Origin: Nanogingivalis sp963545035
GTDB lineage: Bacteria; Patescibacteriota; Saccharimonadia; Saccharimonadales; Saccharimonadaceae
Direction: 5' to 3'
Length of the DNA: 42,163 nt
NCBI GenBank assembly: GCA_963545035.1
Contig: CAUUHU010000002.1
Span: forward strand, 1-42,163
Shown: positions 22,287 to 29,511 of the stretch, in pieces
Numbering within the stretch: position 1 is the first letter of the stretch
How the letters are laid out: each line of letters starts with the position of its first letter
Made by a program: the position numbers and the translations under genes
The notes under the pieces: generated by a model
What the model saw: only the letters and a program-made list of their open reading frames with translations
Told to the model about the DNA's origin: nothing
The model's database searches: none

Positions 22287-23885
22287 CTACTCGGGGATTA
22301 TATCCGATAATCGAAAATCTTCAATTTTAATAGATGAATCTTTCGAAAACATAGACAAATCAACATCATCTTCATAAGCAAATAGGTATTTTTTATATTC
22401 TTTAGAGTCTTGCCAATGCACCCCACTTTTCGCCATATTTTTATATAATGATAATGAATTTGGTAAGAATTTATAATGAAATATTACCGATGATATATCT
22501 ATAAAATTTAACTCTTTCGGAAATACGAAATGATCGTTCACGATTAATTCATTTCCAGTGTAATATAGTAGCGGAACCTTTTGCAAACTAGATCTTAAAC
22601 CAAAAACCCTTCCTCTAGGACCGCCATAGATTCTTAAACCATAAAAAGGGTTTATTTCTGTTTTATAAGTATTCGAATCGACAAATTTCATATCACTTAT
22701 ATTCTTATTTTCGAAAATAGGCTTTTTAGAATATACGTCTACCATAATAGCTTTAACAGATTTACGACCATCCTTACTTATGGAATCAATGTATTTTTCT
22801 ATCTTTTCATCAACATGGAATAATTCATCAGAATCAACATTCAAATACCATCTGTTAATTCCATAAATATCTAAAATCTGCTGTCTCCAGCTACAAGCCC
22901 TAAAACAATTATAGGTAGCTTCAACATTGTATAAATCCAGTTTAATATCTTTAATATTTTTCGTAATTTCACTTATCTTTTTTATTGAATCATCATCAGA
23001 ATTATTGTTTACTAATACGAAATTCTTAACACCCAATTCAACATAATGCCTTATCCATTTTTCAAAAAATTCTGAAAAATTATTAAATATACAAATTAAA
23101 ATAACCTCTTTTTTGTTTTTATTGATAGGCTTTAAGTTATTTTCGACCTTACTGAGTTTATCATTCAACCCTAAAATTAAATACTTAAGTGTTTCATTAT
23201 TAAATTCTATATTGTTATAGTCTTTAGCAATATTTACATATTTATGTCTAGTTTTACCATTCTTAATTTTGCCTATTTCTTTAAGCCTTTTGCTAACTTC
23301 AAAATTCGATATATCACTTAATAAATTCTTATGCTTGTCTAAAAATCGAAAATCAACATCGTTAAAAACTTCAAATTTGCCCTTTTTCGCATGAGAAGAT
23401 TTTAGCCCCAAAATCCGCTTCATAAAAGATATGATCGTTCCATGAGAAACTATTAATACAGTGTTATTTTTGAAATTATTCTTTTTAACATCAGTTAAAA
23501 AATCGCATAATCTGCTCTCAATACTATATTTACTATCACCATATTGGCCAAATCTAATAAAAAAATCCCCAGCGACTTGTTTTTCCCTAACCTCATCGAG
23601 TTCCGAAGAGTTTTCTTTTCCGTTAAATTTACCCCAATTTATCTCTCTAATACGGTTATCTATTTCAACATTAAGGTTTCGATTATCTGCAACTTCTTTC
23701 GCTGTTTGTAGAGTCCTAATTAATGGCGAAGTGTATATTTTATCTACTTTAGGTAGTAATTTTACCGATTCGATAACTTGCTTTCTACCATTTTCAGTCA
23801 ATATTGAACATTGTATTTCTTGGCTTGATAAAATTTCACGCGTGTTATCTATCGCCTCACCGTGCCTCATAAATATTAAGTCCAT
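22287..23885 (-). CDS. Histidine phosphatase fused to a GT-A-type glycosyltransferase
   Basis: Start chosen at ATG 23885 (532 aa) because AAGGGGG lies upstream and the protein then begins M-D-L-I-F-M-R-H-G-E-A; an in-frame ATG 13 codons earlier is possible. Residues 1-~165 are a phosphoglycerate-mutase-type phosphatase: R-H-G, Y-T-S-P-L-I-R-T-L-Q-T-A, E-I-N-W-G, V-S-H-G-T. From ~255, V-I-L-I-C-I-F-N-N-F...W-I-R-H-Y-V-E-L-G-V and N-V-D-S-D-E-L-F (a DxD-like motif) match family-2/92-like glycosyltransferases acting on surface glycans. No TM segment. Fewer TTCGAA sites and more AT-rich codons than neighbours, possibly acquired. The fusion suggests phosphosugar handling coupled to glycan transfer. 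Confidence 0.8.
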   Translation of the reverse strand: MDLIFMRHGEAIDNTREILSSQEIQCSILTENGRKQVIESVKLLPKVDKIYTSPLIRTLQTAKEVADNRNLNVEIDNRIREINWGKFNGKENSSELDEVREKQVAGDFFIRFGQYGDSKYSIESRLCDFLTDVKKNNFKNNTVLIVSHGTIISFMKRILGLKSSHAKKGKFEVFNDVDFRFLDKHKNLLSDISNFEVSKRLKEIGKIKNGKTRHKYVNIAKDYNNIEFNNETLKYLILGLNDKLSKVENNLKPINKNKKEVILICIFNNFSEFFEKWIRHYVELGVKNFVLVNNNSDDDSIKKISEITKNIKDIKLDLYNVEATYNCFRACSWRQQILDIYGINRWYLNVDSDELFHVDEKIEKYIDSISKDGRKSVKAIMVDVYSKKPIFENKNISDMKFVDSNTYKTEINPFYGLRIYGGPRGRVFGLRSSLQKVPLLYYTGNELIVNDHFVFPKELNFIDISSVIFHYKFLPNSLSLYKNMAKSGVHWQDSKEYKKYLFAYEDDVDLSMFSKDSSIKIEDFRLSDIIPE

Positions 23886-23938
23886 ACAATTCGCCCCCTT
23901 AATTCCTTTGTTATTTTCCGCCAATCATAATTATTCTT

Positions 23939-23966
23939 AATATATCACGAAACCTACATTTTTCAA
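23939..23966 (-). promoter_or_regulatory. Promoter of the phosphatase/glycosyltransferase gene
   Basis: TTGAAA (23961-23966), 16 nt, TATATT (23939-23944). Leader about 45 nt to ATG 23885. The rest of the gap 23967-24147 holds nothing I can identify. Confidence 0.5.
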
Positions 23967-24146
23967 AATTATATTTAACTATTTCGCAATATTTCATCCT
24001 AAAAAATTTCATAATCCTCTATCTTCTTCATAAGTGCTCATATCTGTTAAATATAGCCAAAAATGCAGATAATTTATTTAAGAGTTCGAAACCTGAACAA
24101 AAAAATAAAATCTTAAAATTATTACTTTCTAACCCCAAAATAAAAG

Positions 24147-24183
24147 AAAAAAGGCTCTATTTTAATCTGTTAGAACCTTTTCT
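24147..24183 (-). terminator. Terminator after tRNA-Asn
   Basis: On the minus strand AAAAGG and TCTA pair with TAGA and CCTTTT in one interrupted stem with an AT-rich loop, followed by a T run. Confidence 0.7.
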
Positions 24184-24214
24184 CACATTATCAAATTGTC
24201 GTAAAACTCAAATT

Positions 24215-24289
24215 TGGCTCCGGCAGCTGGGCTCGAACCAGCGACCTATTGGTTAACAGCCAACCGCTCTACCACTGAGCTATGCCGGA
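24215..24289 (-). tRNA. tRNA-Asn(GTT)
   Basis: 75 nt with encoded GCCA end. Acceptor TCCGGCA/TGCCGGA, D-arm GCTC/GAGC, anticodon loop CTGTTAA, T-arm GCTGG/CCAGC around TTCGAGC. All stems pair. Confidence 0.96.
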
Positions 24290-24300
24290 ATAATAGTTAT

Positions 24301-24329
24301 ATTATACATGAATATTTTCTAAATATCAA
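24301..24329 (-). promoter_or_regulatory. tRNA-Asn promoter
   Basis: TTGATA (24324-24329), 17 nt, TATAAT (24301-24306), ending 11 nt before the mature tRNA. Confidence 0.8.
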
Positions 24330-24352
24330 GACTTTTTTATAATTTTCTAAAA

Positions 24353-24388
24353 AATAAAATTAACCTGCATTTCTACAGGTTAATTTTT
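24353..24388 (-). terminator. Terminator of the PadR/PspC/ABC operon
   Basis: AAATTAACCTG / CAGGTTAATTT, 11-bp stem with an 8-nt loop (24357-24386), T/A-rich flanks. Confidence 0.8.
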
Positions 24389-24394
24389 AATATT

Positions 24395-25696
24395 CTATTC
24401 CGTTCGAAGAGCCTCAATTGGATTCATTTTTGCAGCTTTTCGTGCTGGAAGGTATCCTGAAAGAATTGAAATTATCATCAAAACAATCACCAATAAAATC
24501 CAAGCTAACCAATTTGGCTGAAGAAGATTTGTGTCTACCCCAGCTGTATTTTGTAATTTTAAGGTATTCTTAATTACTGGATTTAAGAAAGTTATTCCGT
24601 AAGCAACAACAATTCCAATAATTCCACCAATCAAGCCAATCAAGGCAGCTTCATACCTGAAAAGTTTCGAAACATCACTTTTACGCATTCCAAGTGATTT
24701 CATTAAACCAATTTGCGAAGTTCGTTCCAGAACCGAAATATATTGAGTATTTATAATTCCGAAAACGGCCGCCAAAAGAGTTAGAAAACCAAACCCAGCA
24801 AGTCCAGTCGACATTACATTAATTGCTGTTTGAACAGTAGCTTTATCGTCCGCAAAAGTTGAAACATCATAATAACTTCCACCATTTAGAGCTAAAATAT
24901 CTTTTTTAATTTCATCAACTGTCCTGCTTCCATCTGTTGTTACGCTCAAACTATAAAATTGTAGATCTCCGTCATTTTGTTTAGCTGCAATCGCCAAGCC
25001 ATCACTATTTTCTATCCAAAAATTACCTTGATAGCTAAAAGTTGTCTCTGTTTTTCCAGCATCAACCGCTTGAATTTCGAAAGTTTTTTCAAAAATTTGC
25101 CCTTTCGAATCTTTGAATTCTAAGATGACTTTTTTGCCTAAAATATCCTCAGGCTTTTTACCGCCAAGAACTTCAACATAAGCTTTTGGTGCAACAATTT
25201 TACCAGCATCAATTTGGTTATTTTTATCGAGTTTCCCAGCTGAAAGTTCCATTTCTTGCTCGTCATTTTTAGTTACAACCCCAACGGTATATTTTTCGCC
25301 ATTTTCTATTCGAACTGTTTCGGCGCTTACCGGTATTGCTGGTGAAGCCTTTCGAACACCTTTTATTTTCGAAATTTTATTCAAATCTTCTTTACTAATT
25401 ATTCGTGATTTGATACTTTCTTCTGATTGAGTTTTTTCAAAATCCTCACGTGTTGTTGAAATCTTATTCGGTGCATATGGATCTCGAGCTTTAACAGCAC
25501 GAATTACCGTTAAGGCTCGTTGATCACCAATTTTATTAGCCAAACTTTCAACATATGCGTTTCCACCTTTCGCTGCAGCTATTGCGACCGCTACTGTTGT
25601 TGCCCCAACTGCAATCGCAAGGCTTGTTAAAATTGTTCGTTTCTTTGCTAGACGAAGACTCTTTCCGGCTCGTCTAATAATATCAATCCTACGCAT
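24395..25696 (-). CDS. MacB/FtsX-type ABC transporter permease
   Basis: 433 aa with the MacB topology: one TM helix at ~20-42 (I-L-T-S-L-A-I-A-V-G-A-T-T), a periplasmic-type domain of ~250 residues, then three C-terminal helices (~295-320, 348-372, 395-418) with the FtsX-family E-R-T-S-Q-I-G-L-M-K-S-L-G-M-R loop and the end A-R-K-A-A-K-M-N-P-I-E-A-L-R. Such permeases couple ATP hydrolysis to mechanical work on envelope substrates, often exporting peptides, antibiotics or lipoproteins. Overlaps the ATPase gene by 8 nt. Last gene of the operon. Confidence 0.92.
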   Translation of the reverse strand: MRRIDIIRRAGKSLRLAKKRTILTSLAIAVGATTVAVAIAAAKGGNAYVESLANKIGDQRALTVIRAVKARDPYAPNKISTTREDFEKTQSEESIKSRIISKEDLNKISKIKGVRKASPAIPVSAETVRIENGEKYTVGVVTKNDEQEMELSAGKLDKNNQIDAGKIVAPKAYVEVLGGKKPEDILGKKVILEFKDSKGQIFEKTFEIQAVDAGKTETTFSYQGNFWIENSDGLAIAAKQNDGDLQFYSLSVTTDGSRTVDEIKKDILALNGGSYYDVSTFADDKATVQTAINVMSTGLAGFGFLTLLAAVFGIINTQYISVLERTSQIGLMKSLGMRKSDVSKLFRYEAALIGLIGGIIGIVVAYGITFLNPVIKNTLKLQNTAGVDTNLLQPNWLAWILLVIVLMIISILSGYLPARKAAKMNPIEALRTE

Positions 25697-26375
25697 TTCT
25701 TACTCCTTCAATCTGTTCAACTTTTCCATCTTTAATTCGAATTCGAATATCGCATTTTTCTGCCAATTCTTCGTCATGCGTAACAATCAACAGCGTTGCT
25801 TTAGAATTCTTATTATATTCGAAAAGCATTTTTTCAATCTTGGCACTCGTGACCGAATCAAGATTTCCAGTCGGTTCATCCGCAAAAATTATTTCCGGCG
25901 AATTCGCAATCGCCCGCGCAATCGCCAAACGTTGCTTTTGTCCGCCCGAAAGATCACGAGCTGGCGTTTTAATTTTATCTTCCAAACCAACTGCTTTTAA
26001 GGCATTCTCGATTATCTCTTTTCGCCGAAAAATTGGCTCTTCAGCAATTTCAAGTGGTAGGCTTACATTTTCGAAACAAGTTTCATTGCCTTGCACGAAA
26101 AAACTTTGAAAAATAAATCCCATTTTTTTCGAACGAAATTTATCAATATCTTTCTGCTTCATTGAAAGAACATTCACACCATCCATCAAAACTTCACCCT
26201 CTTCTGGCGCATCTAAACCGCTCATCGCGTGAATTAATGTTGATTTTCCACTTCCCGATTTTCCAATAATCGCCACGCTCGCGCCTTTTGGAATTTTAAA
26301 ACTTACATTTTTTAAAGCTTGAAAACTATTTTTCTTTTTACCATAAGTTTTTGAAATATTTCTAACTTCAATCAT
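25689..26375 (-). CDS. ABC transporter ATP-binding protein, LolD/MacB type
   Basis: 228 aa, complete. Walker A G-K-S-G-S-G-K-S (38-45), Q-loop F-I-F-Q (87-90), signature L-S-G-G-Q (142-146), Walker B I-I-F-A-D-E-P (162-168), H-loop V-T-H-D. Ribosome site AAGGAG precedes the ATG. It pairs with the permease downstream. Its position after PadR and PspC genes suggests an envelope-stress or drug-responsive exporter. Confidence 0.95.
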   Translation of the reverse strand: MIEVRNISKTYGKKKNSFQALKNVSFKIPKGASVAIIGKSGSGKSTLIHAMSGLDAPEEGEVLMDGVNVLSMKQKDIDKFRSKKMGFIFQSFFVQGNETCFENVSLPLEIAEEPIFRRKEIIENALKAVGLEDKIKTPARDLSGGQKQRLAIARAIANSPEIIFADEPTGNLDSVTSAKIEKMLFEYNKNSKATLLIVTHDEELAEKCDIRIRIKDGKVEQIEGVRNA

Positions 26376-26389
26376 ATCGCTCCTTTTAA

Positions 26390-27976
26390 TTAAAATTGAT
26401 CCTCATCTGGGTTTTCAAGATACAAACACTGACCTTTTGTGTTTTCATTGAAATCATAACCATTTACTTTAACTTTTTCGGCGCGCATTTTTAATCGCGT
26501 GTTTCTCGAAACCACAGAATTACACTTATTTGTTTTAATCTCTGCGTTTTCAACCTTATTCAATTCCAAACTTCCACCATCGCTATTTACGCTTAAATTC
26601 TTTACATCAATTCCACTAGCATAAAAATTGCTAAATTCACCTGCATAAACTTCCAAATTATCAATTTTTGCCGAATTTTCGAAATTAACAGAACCGTTTT
26701 TTGAAATACTCACCTTAATCTTCTCGGCATTCTTTGCAAAATATTTTACTTGCGAACTCGATTTCAAATTAATTTCACTTAACTCTGGCCCATAAATATG
26801 AATCTCTTCCTGATTTCCGCCATAAAAATAACGTGCATTATTTGAAACTTTGTTCAAATTTATTTTTAAAGTTTCACCATCAAAATTCGTTTCAAGATTA
26901 TTTTTTTCGAAATTGAAATGCGTAAATTCAATTTTTGGCTCATCTGCAATATGATAGAAAACCGCCGCCGAAGAATCAACTTCTAGTTTTTTAATACTTT
27001 TCATTTTTGTGGAATCAATTTTAACTCGTTCTGAAATTAAACTTTGAGAGACCCTATTGTTTACTTTATCGCGCAGCAATGATGCTGAAGTAATAAATCC
27101 CATAAGCCCTGCAAACGCAATCACAATTGAAAGAATCGAAACGAAAATATCAATTTTCGCAATTTTTAGTTTGAAAAGCATTTTTGCAACAAATCCCATA
27201 AGCAAAAGATAAGCAAAACCTAAAATGTTAGCACTAATAATTACACCTATACCGGCATCTTTAGCATTTGCGAAAGCTGCTGCGCTATAAATTTCTGAAA
27301 GCGCTAGATTTCCGAGAATTACTGCCGTAACTCCACCCAAAAAGGCCAAAACCGCAAAAATACCAAAAATTATGCCCAAAGCTTTAGCGATCTTTAAATT
27401 TCGAAGATGAATTTTTTCGAAATTATATTCTTCGTTCACCTCTCGAATCGAGTTTGCTGTAATGTTTTCACCACGAAGTCGCAAAATGTCATTTGCATTT
27501 TTTGCCGCAGGAATAACCAAAATCGACAAAATATAAATTGGAACTATTCCACCAAAAGTCATAAAAAACATCACAATTAACACCAAGCGAACCCAAACTA
27601 CATCAATATTTAAGTATTGAGCTAAACCAGATGCCACGCCAGAAATCATTCCATTTTTCTCATCACGATAAAGCCTTTTTGAAATTTTCGCCGAAGATTT
27701 GTCTTCATTATTTTCAGCAAAATCTGTATCTTGAAAAACTTCTGGTGAACCAATTTGAGCTTCAATTTTCGAAATCTCTTTCTCGGTAATAACTCCACCC
27801 TCTTTTACTCCAAACTCTGCCAAAATCTCAGTAATTCGAATTTCTACATCTTCAAAAATATCTTTATCGCTTGAATAAATCTTCAAATCTTTTAGGTATT
27901 TTTCTAGTTGCTTTTTTGCTGGAATTTCAATTTCATAAGGAATTTTAGCCAAATGAATTCTTGTAATTTCTTTCAT
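26390..27976 (-). CDS. PspC-domain multi-pass membrane protein with C-terminal beta-rich adhesin-like domain
   Basis: 528 aa. Residues ~1-85 form a charged helical domain (I-T-R-I-H-L-A-K-I-P-Y-E-I-E-I-P start). A PspC domain follows (~98-160: K-R-L-Y-R-D-E-K-N-G-M-I-S-G-V-A-S-G-L-A, then Y-L-N-I-D-V-V-W-V-R). About four further hydrophobic helices lie at ~195-300, and the C-terminal ~200 residues are repeats of short beta strands (for example I-N-L-K-S-S-S-Q-V-K-Y-F), like the DUF2807 / GIN domain seen with PspC/LiaF-type proteins. Likely a membrane-stress sensor or scaffold. Gap of 9 nt from padR, AAGGAG site. Confidence 0.85.
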   Translation of the reverse strand: MKEITRIHLAKIPYEIEIPAKKQLEKYLKDLKIYSSDKDIFEDVEIRITEILAEFGVKEGGVITEKEISKIEAQIGSPEVFQDTDFAENNEDKSSAKISKRLYRDEKNGMISGVASGLAQYLNIDVVWVRLVLIVMFFMTFGGIVPIYILSILVIPAAKNANDILRLRGENITANSIREVNEEYNFEKIHLRNLKIAKALGIIFGIFAVLAFLGGVTAVILGNLALSEIYSAAAFANAKDAGIGVIISANILGFAYLLLMGFVAKMLFKLKIAKIDIFVSILSIVIAFAGLMGFITSASLLRDKVNNRVSQSLISERVKIDSTKMKSIKKLEVDSSAAVFYHIADEPKIEFTHFNFEKNNLETNFDGETLKINLNKVSNNARYFYGGNQEEIHIYGPELSEINLKSSSQVKYFAKNAEKIKVSISKNGSVNFENSAKIDNLEVYAGEFSNFYASGIDVKNLSVNSDGGSLELNKVENAEIKTNKCNSVVSRNTRLKMRAEKVKVNGYDFNENTKGQCLYLENPDEDQF

Positions 27977-27985
27977 ATTTCTCCT

Positions 27986-28327
27986 TTAAAGCTCATTTAT
28001 TGTCTTGTTTAGCTTTTTAATTTCTTCACTAATATTCACTAACACTTTTATACCAAAATCAGTTATTGAGTAATATTTTCTTGGTGGTCCTTGCTCACTT
28101 TCTTGCCATTCATGACTTAATAATCCATCCTTTTGTAATCTTGAAAGCAACGGGTAAATCGTGCCCTCAACCACAACCATTTTAGCTTCACGCAACTCCC
28201 GAATGATATCACTAGTGTAAACTGGCTTTTTTGCGCAAACTTTTAACACACAAAACGCCATAAAACCTTTTCGCATTTGGGTTGAAATTTGTGAAGCGTA
28301 TTTTTCAACACTTTCTTGTTCTTTCAT
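27986..28327 (-). CDS. PadR-family transcriptional regulator
   Basis: 113 aa. Winged-helix core with the family features A-F-C-V-L-K-V, Y-T-S-D-I-I-R-E-L, V-V-E-G-T-I-Y-P-L-L-S-R-L-Q-K-D-G-L-L and P-P-R-K-Y-Y-S-I-T-D-F-G. PadR proteins usually repress an adjacent transporter or stress operon and release DNA on binding a small molecule. It is the first gene of PadR / PspC / ATPase / permease and very likely autoregulates it. The start has no ribosome site and sits 6 nt after a possible -10. Confidence 0.93.
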   Translation of the reverse strand: MKEQESVEKYASQISTQMRKGFMAFCVLKVCAKKPVYTSDIIRELREAKMVVVEGTIYPLLSRLQKDGLLSHEWQESEQGPPRKYYSITDFGIKVLVNISEEIKKLNKTINEL

Positions 28328-28333
28328 ACTTCT

Positions 28334-28362
28334 ATGTTATACAAGGTAGCTTAAAAAGTCAA
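28334..28362 (-). promoter_or_regulatory. Promoter of the PadR operon
   Basis: TTGACT (28357-28362), 17 nt, TAACAT (28334-28339), then 6 nt to the ATG; TATAAC at 15-nt spacing is an alternative -10. Probably the PadR-controlled site. Confidence 0.6.
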
Positions 28363-28379
28363 GTACTTTTTTCAAAAAA

Positions 28380-28414
28380 ATAAAAAAGTTTGCTCAAAAA
28401 CAAACTTTTTTTAA
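28380..28414 (-). terminator. Terminator after galE
   Basis: AAAAAAGTTTG / CAAACTTTTTT, 11-bp stem with an 8-nt loop, 8 nt after the galE stop codon. Confidence 0.8.
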
Positions 28415-28420
28415 AATTCT

Positions 28421-29434
28421 TTATGCTAGTCCATTCGGATTTTTACTTTGCCAATTCCACGAATCTCGGCACATCTCCTCAAGCGTTTTTTCAGTTTTCC
28501 AGCCAAGTTCCTTTTCGGCCTTAGCAACATCAGCATAGCAAAACGCAATATCACCCGCACGACGCGAAGTAATTTCGAAAGGAATCTTATTACCTGAAGC
28601 TTTTTCGAAAGCATGAACTAGTTCTAAAACGCTCACCCCCGAACCCGAGCCAAGATTGTAAATTTTAACACCACCATTCTTGCGGTTATTTTCTAATGCT
28701 TTCAAATGACCTTTCGCCAAATCAACAACATGGATATAATCGCGCACACCTGTACCATCAGGAGTTTCATAATCATCACCGAAAATCGAAAGCTTTTCTC
28801 GTTTTCCAATGGCAACTTGAGAAATATACGGCATTAAATTATTTGGAATTCCTTGTGGGTCTTCGCCAATTAAACCACTTTCGTGTGCACCAATCGGATT
28901 AAAATATCGCAAAATTGTAATCGACCAGCGCGCATCGGCTTTCGCTAAATCTTTCAAGATATGCTCAATCACAACTTTAGTATATCCGTAAGGATTCGTT
29001 GCTGTTTCACAAGGCATTTCTTCTCGATAAGGAACCGGGTTTTTATCGCCGTAAACTGTTGCACTCGAAGAAAAAACGATATCATAAACGTTAAATTCTC
29101 GCATAATTTCTAAAAGCGAAATCGTTCCTTGAATGTTATTTTTATAATATTCAAGTGGTTTTTCAACACTCTCACCAACAGCTTTTAATCCTGCAAAATG
29201 TATCACTTGCTCGACATCATTTTCTTGAAAAATTTTTCGAAGCTCATCTTTATTTAGGATATCGGCTTCGTAAAACTTAAAATCTTTGCCTGAAATCTCA
29301 CGGATTCGCTCTAGAGCTTTAGGTTTTGAATTTTGAAAATTATCAATAATTATAACTTCTTTATTATTTTTAAGAAGCTCTATTGAAGTGTGAGCACCGA
29401 TAAACCCTGCACCACCAGTTACTAAAATTGCCAT
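28421..29434 (-). CDS. galE: UDP-glucose 4-epimerase
   Basis: 337 aa from ATG 29434, chosen because GAAAGGA precedes it and the protein then begins M-A-I-L-V-T-G-G-A-G-F-I-G; an in-frame ATG 10 codons earlier lies in the leader. Extended SDR: NAD motif G-G-A-G-F-I-G (7-13), S-S-S-A-T-V-Y-G with the catalytic S/T, Y-G-Y-T-K active site, L-R-Y-F-N-P-I-G-A-H, G-V-R-D-Y-I-H-V-V-D-L. Interconverts UDP-glucose and UDP-galactose for surface glycans. Its neighbours are uvrA upstream and the PadR operon downstream, so no Leloir operon is present. Confidence 0.95.
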   Translation of the reverse strand: MAILVTGGAGFIGAHTSIELLKNNKEVIIIDNFQNSKPKALERIREISGKDFKFYEADILNKDELRKIFQENDVEQVIHFAGLKAVGESVEKPLEYYKNNIQGTISLLEIMREFNVYDIVFSSSATVYGDKNPVPYREEMPCETATNPYGYTKVVIEHILKDLAKADARWSITILRYFNPIGAHESGLIGEDPQGIPNNLMPYISQVAIGKREKLSIFGDDYETPDGTGVRDYIHVVDLAKGHLKALENNRKNGGVKIYNLGSGSGVSVLELVHAFEKASGNKIPFEITSRRAGDIAFCYADVAKAEKELGWKTEKTLEEMCRDSWNWQSKNPNGLA

Positions 29435-29464
29435 CTTTTCCTTTCGTGATATAAAATTAAGCAC

Positions 29465-29493
29465 TTTATAGTATATATTATACTATTTTTCAA
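29465..29493 (-). promoter_or_regulatory. galE promoter with an inverted repeat
   Basis: TTGAAA (29488-29493), 17 nt, TATAAA (29465-29470). The spacer contains AGTATA-ATA-TATACT, an inverted repeat that could be an operator. Confidence 0.6.
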
Positions 29494-29511
29494 AAGACAC
29501 GGCAATTTATC

